This document shows positions 23,328-34,435 of a DNA stretch of 64,000 nucleotides, in pieces. Origin of the DNA: Basidiobolus meristosporus CBS 931.73 (lineage: Eukaryota; Basidiobolomycota; Basidiobolomycetes; Basidiobolales; Basidiobolaceae); NCBI GenBank assembly GCA_002104905.1, contig MCFE01000164.1, forward strand, positions 62,001 through 126,000, given 5' to 3'. A model generated the notes under the pieces. It saw nothing but the letters and a program-made list of their open reading frames with translations, had not been told where the DNA came from and searched no databases. A program made the translations under genes and the position numbers. Within the stretch, counting starts at the first letter, position 1. Every line of letters begins with the position of its first letter.

Positions 23328-24097
23328 GGGTCAGCCATGAAGCACACAGACAGCATGGGAGGTATTACTAGGATCACAGCCAGTATTTTGCCACACAGGT
23401 CATATTTGACCATTCACCAGTCACTACTGTACCAACAATATCTTGCTGGCCACTAGATACCTCTGTAACAGCACCTAGCTACACTTGTCACCTTGTGTAA
23501 ACTGAGTCAGGTGAGTTTGTGACACCTTTAGGCATACCCCAGCCTTCTGAATATGGCATGCAGAGTGATAGCTCTGGAAAAGCTGGCTTACTGATAGAAT
23601 GTGAGCCTATCTTCCCTAACAACAGTACCCTGCATGAGCCCAGCAAAATCCTATTATTCAGTAAGACAACACCTGTGGAAAAAACAGCCATGGATACTTT
23701 ATGGAGTCAAGTAAGCCCGGTAATCCATCTGCTGGTGAATGATGGGATATTGTGGCTAGGGAAGTGATGTGTTTCCACTAATATCAGTAATGGGGAGCTC
23801 TGAGGATTTATTACTACTTCTTGCCAAAATCATCCTGGGATTCAGCTTATCATATACATGGTATAAATGGACAACCATCATGTGCTGGCAACATATGACC
23901 CAGAGACTGTCCTGATACCAGCATGTGTTAACAGTTGCAAAGCATTCACATCAGAAAATGCCATCATTGCAAGGTGTCCAACTTGTCAAGAATCCACCAC
24001 CATATGAGGAAAACATCATTCACACTCCAGACATATTCAAATAATACCCCATCTAAAGAAGCTCATGCAGTCCAATACATATTGTGAAGCTATAAAG
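23328..24097 (+). pseudogene. Plavaka-like transposase 5' fragment (plus)
   Basis: It is the reverse complement of about 19860-20640 at moderate divergence. It starts at the GTCAGCCATGAAGC block, passes through CATATTTGACCATTCACC and 'TGCTGGCAACATATGACCCA', and reaches the block corresponding to HIKKLMQS. It ends where the copia A 5' LTR begins. Stops are present. Together with 18200-20640 it forms inverted arms around family X. Confidence 0.65.
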
Positions 24098-24445
24098 TGT
24101 TGTAAAAATTTGTAATTCCACCAAAATACTCACTCAACTTATTCACTTAGATCATTACTTTGAATCCTAGAGAATACTGATCAAATTCCTTGTTGGGATT
24201 TACTTAGAATATTTCCACCAAAATACTATGTGCCCAAAACATGAAAATTCTCAAAGTTATCCAAACAGCCCCAAACTTTGCACACATGTTCTTGGGACTT
24301 TTCTTGACCTGTTTCAAGTGTTAGGTATGCCAAGACCTTGTAAAAGTATAAATACTACTTTTACATTCAATAATTCATTAGGTGAAAACCACATTATCTA
24401 TTTGTCCTCCCAATCACTTCCAATTTCTCTAAGACTCTTACAATA
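24098..24445 (+). repeat. Copia A 5' LTR
   Basis: It begins TGTTGTAAAAATTTGTAATTCC and ends near CTCTTACAATA. It contains a TATA-like sequence at the centre of a dyad (24340-24364). It is the plus-strand equivalent of the LTRs at 29401, 34971, 53133 (minus) and 56998 (minus). Confidence 0.9.
24340..24364 (+). promoter_or_regulatory. LTR TATA-like box within a 9-bp dyad
   Basis: GTAAAAGTA (24340-24348) and TACTTTTAC (24356-24364) are perfect reverse complements separated by TAAATAC, so a TATAAATA box lies across the centre. It is the likely LTR promoter. The same arrangement recurs in other copies, for example near 53213-53237 on the minus strand. Confidence 0.65.
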
Positions 24446-24457
24446 GGTTATGAGCCC
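24446..24457 (+). promoter_or_regulatory. Copia primer-binding site overlapping gag AUG
   Basis: GGTTATGAGCCC directly follows the LTR. It is complementary to GGGCUCAUAACC, the anticodon stem-loop of fungal initiator tRNA-Met, which suggests half-tRNA priming as in Drosophila copia. The ATG at 24450 inside it is the first ATG after the TATA-like box. Confidence 0.65.
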
Positions 24458-24795
24458 CAAGTTGCCACTCTCTGCAATGTCTACTACTGCTATTACTGGA
24501 ATATTTCCCTCTGCTGAAAAGTTGGATGGATCTAACTACCAAGTGTGGAAGGTGAAGATGAAGATGCTGCCACAAGAAAGAGACATTTGGGATATTGTCA
24601 TGGGAGAAGAATACCCTCCTATAAATCAGGGACAGGAAGCCTTAAAGCACCAGAAGAAAGAATAAATGCCTTTAACTGCATTTACCTTTATGTTAAAGAC
24701 TAATTGCTAATTCAATGCTCAAGAGCAAAAATGGCAAAGAATGCCTGGAAGGCATTGAAAGACATCTATCAGTCATATTCAGCTGCTAAGAAAAT

Positions 24796-25507
24796 AGACT
24801 TGTTCTGTTGGATAGTGCCACATTGAGCCATGGGTGCCAAATAGTGCCATTATATGCCAGAAAGGCATAGCAGATCTAAACTTGGCCAGAGAGTGTGAAA
24901 CATGACTCTTCATCTTCATGCAAAGCAGCCCCTGTGTTTCACCCATTGTGCTGGAGAAAATCCATTTTTTGATCTTTTTTTTGGAGCAACATTGTTCAGG
25001 ATGTGTGAGAGCACAGAAGGACTGAAGACATGCATCTGATACTTGGTACCCATAGCACTCTGAATCTAGCTCCTGTGGCTTGTATCATGTCACAAAAATG
25101 CATGGCACTATTGTGATCCACTGGTACTATCTGGCACTACAAGTGCTTTACATAGGTTTTACTTTAGGGCTAATATTCAAATATAGTACCTGATAGTACC
25201 AGTGGAGCAAGATAGTTCCATGCATTTTTGTGACATGATACCAGCCACAGGAGCTAGATTCAGAGTGCCATGGGTATTGAGTATCAGATGCATGTCTTTA
25301 ATCTTTTTGTGCTCTTGCACATCCTGCACATCATTGATCCAAAAAAAAGGTCAAAAAATGGATTTTCTCCAGCATAATGGGTGAAACACAGGGGCTGCTT
25401 TGCATGAATATGCAGAGCCATGTTTCACACTCTGTGGCCAAGTATAGGCTCACCTGGCCTCCTTGGCACTCATGGCTCAATGTGGCACTATCCAACGGAG
25501 CAAGTCT
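24796..25507. mobile_element. Palindromic foldback element, copy B (712 bp)
   Basis: It starts AGACTTGTTCTGTTGGATAG and ends CTATCCAACGGAGCAAGTCT, with arms of ~340 bp that are reverse complements. The unpaired centre lies around 25140-25190 and is the reverse complement of the centre of copy A. AAT flanks it on both sides (24793-24795 and 25508-25510). Removing it restores the gag reading found in intact relatives (AAGAAAATGTATCTGAG), so the empty site is known from within the window. Confidence 0.88.
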
Positions 25508-27241
25508 AATGTATCTGAGACAAAAATTCCTTACTACAAAGATGCAGACAGGAGAATCAATGAAAAATCTAATTTATAGAGTTACCCTGATGATAGATGA
25601 GATGGAACCTGTGGGCATACCAGCCACTGATGAGGATGTGATAGTTACCATCCTGAATAGCCTGACAGACAGGTTTCAGGGCCTTGTATCAGCCCTAGAG
25701 TCCACATCTGAATATTTGACCTTAAATTCCATATATGGAAGGCTCCTGAATGGAGAATCAAGAAAATCAAGCACCAATCATAAGGAAGAAGAAAATGCTT
25801 TAATAAGCAATGATAACCAATAAAGGAGGTACCCAAGACCCTACAAAGGCAACAGCAACCTGTTGTGCAACTACTGCAAAAGAAAAGGATACACATTAGA
25901 CTGGTGTCCCAAAAAGAGAGATAATCAGCAAAAGAAGCTTGAATATAGAAATGCTGCAACAACTGAAGATGGACTATTCATATCTGCACTGAATATGACC
26001 ACAAGCAATGATTTTCAGGCATAGTATATTGACTCTGGAGCATCTCAATGCTTTACACACCAAAAAGTACTTTTTACCCAACATCCAGAAATTCCAATTA
26101 AGAAGGTTTGCATAGGTGACAATAGAACACTTGATGCAGTGAGGGAAGGAGCTATCCAAGTGAACCTTAGAAGCAGTGAAAGAAGCCATGCACTGACCTT
26201 AAAAGAAATACTCTATGTACCAGAAATAGCCAAGAACCTACTATCTGTAAGTAAGGCCACAGAAATAGGACTCAGTTTCAGCTTTGATAATTCTGGATGC
26301 AAGATAACTGATCAAAATGGTGCCCATATTGCTTTGGGTATCAGATATCAGAATCTATACAAGTTGACTTATATTCCATCATATCTGGAAGCCAGTATAA
26401 GTAACTTAAGTGAAGAAACACCAATTCTTTGGCACAGGAGATTTGGATACATCAATTTTGATAATTTGGGAAAATGATCAAAGATCAGCTAATTTCTGGA
26501 GTAAAAATTGATCCCCCAGCTAGTTTGGAGCAAAGCCTGCATATATGGGAAACATGCAGACAACTGTTCAAGAGCTCTGGGCTAATCAAAACTAAGAAAA
26601 AATTAAATATAATTCACTCAGTTCTGTGTGGACCTATGCAAAATTTATCCTTAGGTGGGATGAAGTACTTAATCACCTTTATTGTGGATTATACAAGATA
26701 CACATAGGTCTACTTCATGGAGAGAAAGGAAGAAGCTCTGTCTAAGCTTAAGGAGTGCAATGCCACAATGGAGAGAGAAACTGGTGGAAAAATCAAGAAA
26801 ATATGCTCTGACAATGGTGGAGAACATACCTCAAAACTCTTCATCAACTACTGCAAAACTCATAGGATAAAGCAAGACACTAGTGTACCATACTCCCCAC
26901 AGCAAGATGAAGTAGCAGAATATGTAAACAGATCAATAGTTGATATGGCAAGATCTATGATCCATGATCAAAAATTATCCTATGATTTTTGGGTGGAATC
27001 AGTTGCCACTGCTGTATACCTTAAAAATAGGAGTTATAACAGAATACTTTGTGATTCTACTCCATTTGAGGCATGGTATGGATACAGACCAAGTGCAGAA
27101 CATCTAAGAATATTTGGGTGTACAGCATATGCCAAGAAAATGCCTGGAAATTGGTCAAAATTTGAGCCAAAAAGTGTAAAATGCATATTTTTGGGCTACT
27201 GCAATGAGAGTAAGGCATACAGACTCTACAATACCAAAAAT

Positions 27242-27500
27242 TATCTTATAATTCTTGGGTGGAATTAGTTGCCACAGCTGTTTATCTTAAACAGGAGTTA
27301 TAAAGCAATACTTTGTGATTCTACTCCATTTGAAGCATGGTATGGCTAAAGATCAAGTGCAGAACATCTAAGAATGTTTAGGTGTACAGCATATGCCAAG
27401 AAACTGCCTGAAAATCAGTCAAAATTTGATCCAAAAAGTGTAAAATGCATATTTTTGGGTTACTGCAGTGAGAGTAATGCAAACAGACTCCGCAATACCA
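27242..27500 (+). repeat. Duplicated integrase segment in copia A
   Basis: The region repeats 26976-27237 at reduced identity. It again gives the 'ACTTTGTGATTCTACTCC' block, the AEHLRIFGCTAYAKK-type block and the CIFLGYC block. The duplication is direct and adjacent, so unequal recombination or a template jump is likely. Confidence 0.75.
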
Positions 27501-29400
27501 AAGCAAAGAAGCTAAGCAAGTCCAGGGATGTGTTGTTTAATGAAAATTCAAAATATTCACAGAAAATGACATCAGATGATGATAAAAATCTGATCTCAAG
27601 TCTACCAATTGTCAGGACTGAATTAGAGTAAAACAGTGAGGATTTTCTCACTTCAGGAGACTCTACAACTGTGATTCAGCCTGAATCAGTGCCTAGGAAT
27701 ATCCCAGAAGTGATCATTTCAGTATCAAATTCCTGGAGATCCAACTGGACATGAAATAGCCAAAGTTACTATATCAATGAGGGTACAAACTTATTGTATG
27801 CCTAATCAGTAGATGTTGATGAGCCCCAGACTGTAAAAGAGGCCCTAAATAGCCCTCAGACAAAGTTTTGGAGATTGTCAATGACTGAGAAATATCAGGC
27901 CCTGATGGAAAATCAAACTTGGGACTTAGTCAAGTTACCATTCAACCAAAAATCAGCTGGATGCAGATGGGTCTTCAAGACAAAATACAAGGCTAATGGT
28001 GCAATTGAAAGATACAAAGCAAGACTTGTGGCCAAAGGATACTCTCACACAGAAGGGCTTGACTATACCAAGACCTTTGCACCAGTAGCCAAGCTTAATT
28101 CCATCAGATTGATATTGGCTATTGTAGTTATATGTAAGATTCTTATTCATCAATTGGATGTAAAAGCTGCAATTTTGAGTGGAGAACTTGCAGAGGACAT
28201 GTATATGGACCAGCCTGATGGGTTTGCTGACCAGATAACTCCCATATGGTCTGCAAGCTTTAAAAGTCACTCTATGGTCTCAAACAATCACCAATATTCT
28301 GGAATTGCAAGATAGATTCTCATTTGGAATCTTTGAGCTTCAAGAGGAGTAATGCTGGCCATAGAATATACTATAAGCCAGATAGAGCAAATCTAGTTCT
28401 ATAAGTGCTATATGTGGATGATCTTATTATAGCCGCCAATAACCTAGAAACATTAGAAGAAACTAAACCCAGCCTTTCTAAGGAATTCAAGATGTCCAAT
28501 CTGGGAGAACTCAATTACTACATAGAGATTAATTTCTCCATAGACAGACATACCCTGACTATTACCCTAGGCCAATCCAAGTATATTCAAGATATACTAA
28601 AGAAGTACCAAATGGAAGACTGTAAGCCAGCAGCTACCCCAATGGATACAAACCTTAACTTGTCAAAACTCAACCAAATCAAGAGAGCTTAGTGCCATCT
28701 GTAAGCCCTGACTTTCTTTATCAATCCACAGTCAGCAATCTGATGTGTATCATGCTTAGAACATGTTCAGATACCTCATATTCAGTGGGAGTTGTCAGCC
28801 AACATAATCAGAACTATGGATCTGATCATATTGCAGCAGTTAAGCGGATTTTTAGATACCTATATGGAATTGCTGATATCTGCTTAAGATACACTTATAA
28901 CAGTTCAGAACAGGATCTTGTGGGATACTCTGATGCAGATTGGGGGCAGAATTTGGAAGTCAGAAGATCCACCACAGGATACACCTTTCTTTACTGTAAA
29001 GGAGCCATTTCATGGAATTCAAGAAAGCAGCCAACTGTAGCACTTTCTACCACAGAGGCAGAGTATATAGCAGCCTGTAAAGCTACAAAAGAAGCAATGT
29101 GGTTAAGAAAGCTTCTTACAGATTTGGGCCTAAGTCAAAAAACACCTATTACTTTATTTCAAGATAATCAAGGATGTATACAATTAGGTAGAAATCCATC
29201 TTTTCATGCTAGAACTAAGCACATAGATATTAGACATCATTTCATACGTGAAGCTATAGAGAATAACCTAGTTAGCTTAGTTTACTGTCCTACAGACGAA
29301 ATGATTGCAGACATATTTACCAAACCATTAGCTAGAGACCAGTTTGAATATTGTAGGTCAAATTAGGACTGGTCAGTGTGAACATTTAGCTGAGTGGGAG

Positions 29401-29749
29401 TGTTGTAAAAATTTGTAATTCCACCTAAATATTCACATAACCTAGTGACTTGGATCATAACCTTCAAATCCTAGAGAATACTGACCAAATTCTTTATTGG
29501 GATTTATTTAGAATATTTTCACCAAAATACCAGATACCCAGAACATTGAAATTATCAAAGTTGTCCAAACAGCACCAAATTTTGCACACATGCTGTTGGG
29601 ACCTTCCTTAGCCTATTCTATGTGTTTGTAATGCCAAGACCATGTAAAAGTATTGATACTACTTTTACATTCAATATAACATTAAGCAAAAACCACATAA
29701 TCAACTTGTTCACCCAATCACTTCCAATATCTCCAAGACTCTTACCACA
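29401..29749 (+). repeat. Copia A 3' LTR
   Basis: It begins TGTTGTAAAAATTTG directly after the polypurine-like GAGTGGGAG. It ends near CTTACCACA, where a minus-strand copia gag fragment begins. It diverges noticeably from the 5' LTR. Confidence 0.88.
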
Positions 29750-30440
29750 CCTTCCATATATGTAATCTAAGGTCAATCTTCAGTTCTGGACTCTAGGGCT
29801 GATACAAGGCCCTGAAACCTGTCTGTCAGGCTATTCAGGATGGTAACTTTCACATCCTCATCAGTAGTTGGTACACCCACAGATTCCATCTCATCTACCA
29901 GCAGGGTAATTCTCTTGATTAGATTTTTCATTTCTTCTCCTGGCAGCATCTTTGTAGTAATGAATTTTTGTCTCAGATACATTTTCTTGGCAGCTGAACA
30001 TAACTGGTAGATTTCTTCTAATGCCTTCCAGGCTATCTTTGCTGTTTTTGCTCTTGAGCATTGAATTAGCAATTAGACTTTAACATTAAGGCAAATGCAG
30101 TTAAAGGCACTTTGTTCTTTCTTTTGGTACTTTAAGGCTTCCTCTCCTACATTTTTAGGAGGGCATTCTTTTCCCATGACAATATCCCAAAGGCCTCTTT
30201 CTTGTAGCAGCATCTTCATCTCCACCTTTGACACTTAGTAGTTAGATCCATCCAAATTTTCAGCAGAGGGAAAAATTCCAGTAATAGCAGTAGTAGACAT
30301 TGCAGCAAGTGACAGCTTGGGGCTCATAACCTGTTGTAAGAGTCTTGGAGATATTGGAAGTTATTGGGAGAACAAGTAGATTATGTGGTTTTCACTTAAT
30401 GATTTATTGAATGTAAAATTAGCATTTATACTTTTACATG
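29750..30440 (-). pseudogene. Copia fragment B: gag N-terminal half and LTR end
   Basis: Minus-strand gag runs from the PBS-embedded ATG (about 30327) to about 29752. It includes the ORF 30072-29773 (MYLRQKFITTKMLPGEEMK, then DRFQGLVSALESRTED). On its 5' side only ~109 bp of LTR (30332-30440) remain. The LTR joins copia C RNase H sequence at a shared ATGG. Confidence 0.75.
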
Positions 30441-33400
30441 GTTGGTTGCTTTCTTGAATTCCATGAAATGGCTCCTTTACAGTAAAGAAAGGTGTATCCT
30501 GTGGTGGATCTTCTATCTTCCAAATTTTATCCCCAATCTGTCTCAGAGTATCCCACAAGATCCTGTTCTGAATTGTTATAAGTGCATCTTAAGCAGATAT
30601 CAGCAGTTCTTTTTAGGTCTCTAAAAATCCGCTTAACTGCTGCAATATGATCAGATCCATAGTTCTGATTATGTTGGCTGACAACTCCCACTGAATATGG
30701 GATATCTGGATGTGTTCCAAGCATGATGTACAGCAGACTGCCAGCCATAGATTGATAAAGAAAGTCAGGGCTTAAAGATGGCACCAAGCTCTCTTGATTT
30801 GGTTGAGTTTTGACCAGGTCAAGGTTTGCCTCCATTGGGGTAGCTGCCGGTTTACAGTCCTCCATTTTGTACTTCTTTAGTATATCTTGAATATACATGG
30901 ATTGGCTTAGGGTAATAGTCTAGGTACTTCTGTCTATGGAGAACTTAATCCCTAAGTAGTAATTAAGCTCCCCTAGATTGGACATCTTGAACTCCTTAGA
31001 TAGGCAGGATTTAGTCTCTTCCAATGTTTCTAGGTTATTGGTGGCTATAACAAGATCATCCACCTACAGAGCTAATAGAGCTAGATTTGCTCTATCTGGC
31101 TTATAGTATATACTATAGTTTGCTCTATCTGGCTTATAATATATGCTACAGTCAGCATTACTCCTTTTGAAACTCAAAGATTCCAAATAAGAATCTATCT
31201 TGCAATTCCAGGCACTTGGTGATTGTTTGAGACCATATAGTGACTTTTTAAGCTTGCAGACCAAATGGGGGTTATCTTGGTCAACAAACCCATCAGGCTG
31301 GTCCATATACATGTCCTCTTCAAGTTCTCCATTCAAAATGCAGTTTTATATCCATTTGGTGAATAAAAAACATATATTTGGCTGCAATAGCCAATATTAA
31401 TCTAATAGAATTTAACTTGGCTACCAGTGCAAAGGTCTTAGTATAGGCAAGTCTTTTTGTTTGAGAGTATCCTTTGGCTACAAGTCTTGCTTTGTATCTT
31501 TCAATTGTACAATCAGCCTTGTATTTTGTCTTGAAGACCCATCTGCATCCAATTGATTTTTGGTTGATTGGTAATTTGACCAAGTCCCAAGTTTGATTTT
31601 CCATCAGGGCTGATATTCCTCAGTCATTGCAGATCTCCAAAACTTTGTCTAAGGGCTATTTAGGGCCTCTTTTACAGTCTGGGGTTCATGAATATGGACT
31701 GAATAGGCATAGGCTAAGTTTGTACCCTCATGATATAATAATTTGGGCTATTTCTTGTCCAATTGGATCTCCAAGCATTTGATACTGGAATGATCACTTC
31801 TGGGATATTCCTGGGTACTGATTCTGGCTGAACCACAGTTGTAGAGTCCTCTGGAGTGAAAAAATTTCATTATTTTGCTCTGATTCAATCCTGACAATTG
31901 GTGGACTTAACAGATGATGACAAAAATTGGATCTTGTCATTTTTTGTGAAAATATTGAATTTTCATCAAACATTACATCCCTTGACTTGCTTAGCTTCTT
32001 TGCTTTGGTATTGTAGAGTCTGTATGCCTTACTCTTGTTGCAGTAGCCCAAAAATATGCATTTTACACTTTTTGGCTCAAATTTTGACCAATTTCCAGGC
32101 ATTTTCTTGGCATATGCTGTACACCCAAGTATTCTTAGATGTTCTGCCCTTGGCCTGTATCCATACCATGCTTCAAATGGAGTAGAATCACAAAGTATTC
32201 TGTTATAACTCCTATTTTTAAGGTATGCAGCAGTGGCAACTGATTCCGCCCAAAAATCATAGGATAATTTTTGATCATGGATCATATATCTTGCCATATC
32301 AATTATTGATCTGTTAGCATGTTCTGCTACTCCATTTTGCTGTGGGGAGTATGGTACAGTAGTCTCTTGCTTTATCCCATGAATTTTGCAGAAGTGGATG
32401 AAGAGCTTTGAGGTATACTCTCCACCATTATCAGAGTGAATTTTCTTGATTTTTTCACCAGTTTCTCTCTCCACCATGGCTTTAAACTCCCTGAACTTAG
32501 ACAGAGCTTCTTCCTTTCTCTCCATGAAGTAGACCCATGTGTATCTTGAATAATCATCAATAAAAGTGATTAAATACTTCATCCCACCTAAGCATGAATC
32601 TTGCATAGGTCCATGCAGATCTGAGTGAATTAGATCTAATTTTTCTTAGTTTTGATTAACCCAGAGCTCTTGAACAGTTGTCTGGCTTGTTTCCCATATA
32701 TGCAGGCCTCACAGTGCTCCAAATTAGCTGGGGATCAATTTCACTCCAGAAATTAGCTGATCTTTGATCATTTTGCACAAATAATCAAAATTGATGTGTC
32801 CAAATCTCCTGTGCCAAAGCATTGGTGTTTCTTCACTTAAGTTACTTATATTGGCTTCCAGATATGATGGAATATAAGTCAACTTGTATATATTCTGATC
32901 TCTGATGCCCAAAGCAATATGGGCACCATTTTGATCAGTGATCCTGCATCCAGAATTGTCAAAACTGAAACTGAGTCCTTCTGCTGTGGCCTTACTTACA
33001 GAGAGTAGGTTCTTGGCTATTTCTGGCACATAGAGTACTTCTTTAAAGGTCAGTGTATGGCTTCCTTCACTGCTTCTAAGGTTTACTTGGATAGTTCCTT
33101 CTCCCACTGCATCAAGTGTTCTATTGTCACCCATGAAAACCTTCTTAATTGGAATTTCTTGATATTGGGTAAAAAGTTCTTTTTGGTGTGTAAAGTGATG
33201 AGAAGCTCCAGAGTCAATATACCACATCTGAGAATCCTTGTTTGTGGTCATATTTAGTGCAGATATGAATAGTCTATCTTCAGTTGTTGCAGCATCTCCA
33301 TATTCAGGCTTCTTTTGCTGATAATCTCTCTTTTGGAGACACCAGTCTGAAGTGTGCCCTTTCCTTTTGCAGTAGTTGCAAAATAGGTTGCTGTTGCCTT

Positions 33401-34082
33401 TGTAGGGTCTTGGGTACCTCCTTTGTTGGCTATCATTGCTTATTAAAGCATTTTCTTTTTCCTTCTTATTGGTACTTGATTTTCTTAATTCTTCATCTAG
33501 GAGCCTTCCATATATGTAATTTAAGGTCAAATCTTCAGTTCCAGACTCCAGGGCTGATACAAGGCCCTAAACCTTGTCTGTCAGGCTATTCAGGATGGTA
33601 ACTGTTACATCCTCATCAGTAGTAGGTATGCCCATATATTCCATCTCATCTACCAGCAGGGTAAATCTGTTAATTAGATTTTTCATTTCTTCTCCAGGCT
33701 GCATCTTTGTAGTAAAGAATTTTCATCTCAGATACATTTTCTTGGCAGCTGAACATAACTGGTAGGTGTCTTCTAATGCCTTCCAGGCATTCTTTGCCTT
33801 TTTTGCTCTTGAGCATTGAATTAGCAATATGTCCTTAACATCTAGGCAAATGCAGTTAAAGGCACTTTATTCTTTCTTATGGTACTTTAAGGCTTCCTCT
33901 CCCACATTTTTAGGAGGGCATTCTTCTCCCATGACAATATCCCAATGGCCTCTTTCTTGTAGCAGCATCTTCATCTCCACCTTCCACACTTAGTAGTTAG
34001 ATCCATGCAACTTTTCAGCAGAGGGAAAAATTCCAGTAATAGCAGTAGTAGACATTGCAGAGAGGGACAGCTTGGGGCTCAT
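30441..34082 (-). pseudogene. Copia C gag-pol (broken, long ORFs kept)
   Basis: Gag starts in the PBS (ATG at 34082). The ORF 33530-32724 (268 aa) holds the end of gag, a canonical CNYCKRKGHTSDWC knuckle, the protease YIDSGASHHFTHQ and the integrase pre-domain LWHRRFGHINFD. The ORF 32606-31794 (270 aa) holds most of the integrase core with IHSDNGGEYTSKLF and YSPQQNGVAEHANRSI, so the second and third acidic residues are in place. RT pieces are at 31604-31320 and 31336-31064, the latter with a 10-codon tandem duplication (SIYYKPDRAN repeated, 31140-31080). RNase H is at 30898-30527. Frame changes separate the pieces. Confidence 0.85.
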
Positions 34083-34086
34083 AACC

Positions 34087-34435
34087 TGTTGTAAGAGTCT
34101 TGGAGATATTGGAAGTTATTAGGAGAACAAGTAGATTATGTGGTTTTCACTTAATGGTTTATTGAGTGTAAAAGTAGTATTTATACTATTACAAGGTCTT
34201 GGCATAGCTAACACTTGAAACAGGCTACAAAAGGTCCCAAGAATATGTGTGCAAAGTTTGGGGTTGTTTGGACAACTTGCAGAATTTTCATGTTCTAGGT
34301 ACCTGGTATTTTGGTGAAAGTATTCCAAGTAAATCCCAACAAGGAATTTGGTCAGTATTCTCTAGGATATGAAGGTAATGATCTAAGTGACTAAGCTAGG
34401 TGAATATTTAGGTGGAATTACAAAATTTTACAATA
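34087..34435 (-). repeat. Copia C 5' LTR
   Basis: It reads TGTTGTAAGAGTCTTGG on the plus strand (LTR end in minus orientation) and runs to TTTTACAATA. The adjoining PBS is GGGCTCATAACC on the plus strand. Confidence 0.88.

Larger units (their letters stand above)
24450..29366 (+). pseudogene. Copia A gag-pol (broken)
   Basis: Gag starts at 24450 (MSPKLPLSAMSTTAIT) with the LDGSNYQVWKVKMKM block. It is interrupted at 24795 by the foldback element and resumes at 25508 (MYLRQKFLTTKMQ) in the UBN2-type gag domain. A CNYCKRKGYTLDWC knuckle follows (25866-25907), with Tyr in place of the usual His. The protease box YIDSGAS is preceded by a stop (near 26025). The integrase pre-domain (LWHRRFGYINFD, 26430) and core (SDNGGEHTSKLF; SPQQDEVAEYVN, where the family has NGVAE) follow to 27237. 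RT lies at 27875-28692 with YVDDLIIA near 28410 and RNase H at 28692-29366 with YSDADWG and ALSTTEAEYIA. Numerous stops and shifts make it non-functional. Confidence 0.85.
24098..29749 (+). mobile_element. Ty1/copia retrotransposon, copy A
   Basis: Full-layout copia element: 5' LTR (24098-24445), PBS (24446-24457), gag, zinc knuckle, protease, integrase, RT, RNase H, and 3' LTR (29401-29749). The copia order (integrase before RT) is clear. It carries the foldback element (24796-25507) in gag and a ~260-bp duplication in integrase. The LTRs differ at many positions, and the flanks (TAAAG versus CCTTC) do not match, so the copy is old or has been recombined. Confidence 0.9.
30441..34435 (-). 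mobile_element. Ty1/copia retrotransposon, copy C (3'-truncated)
   Basis: Minus-strand copy with a 5' LTR (34087-34435), gag, protease, integrase, RT and the first part of RNase H. It stops at 30441 in the AISWNSRKQPT block, joined to fragment B. Its 5' LTR end abuts a plus-strand RNase H fragment (copy D). Confidence 0.85.
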
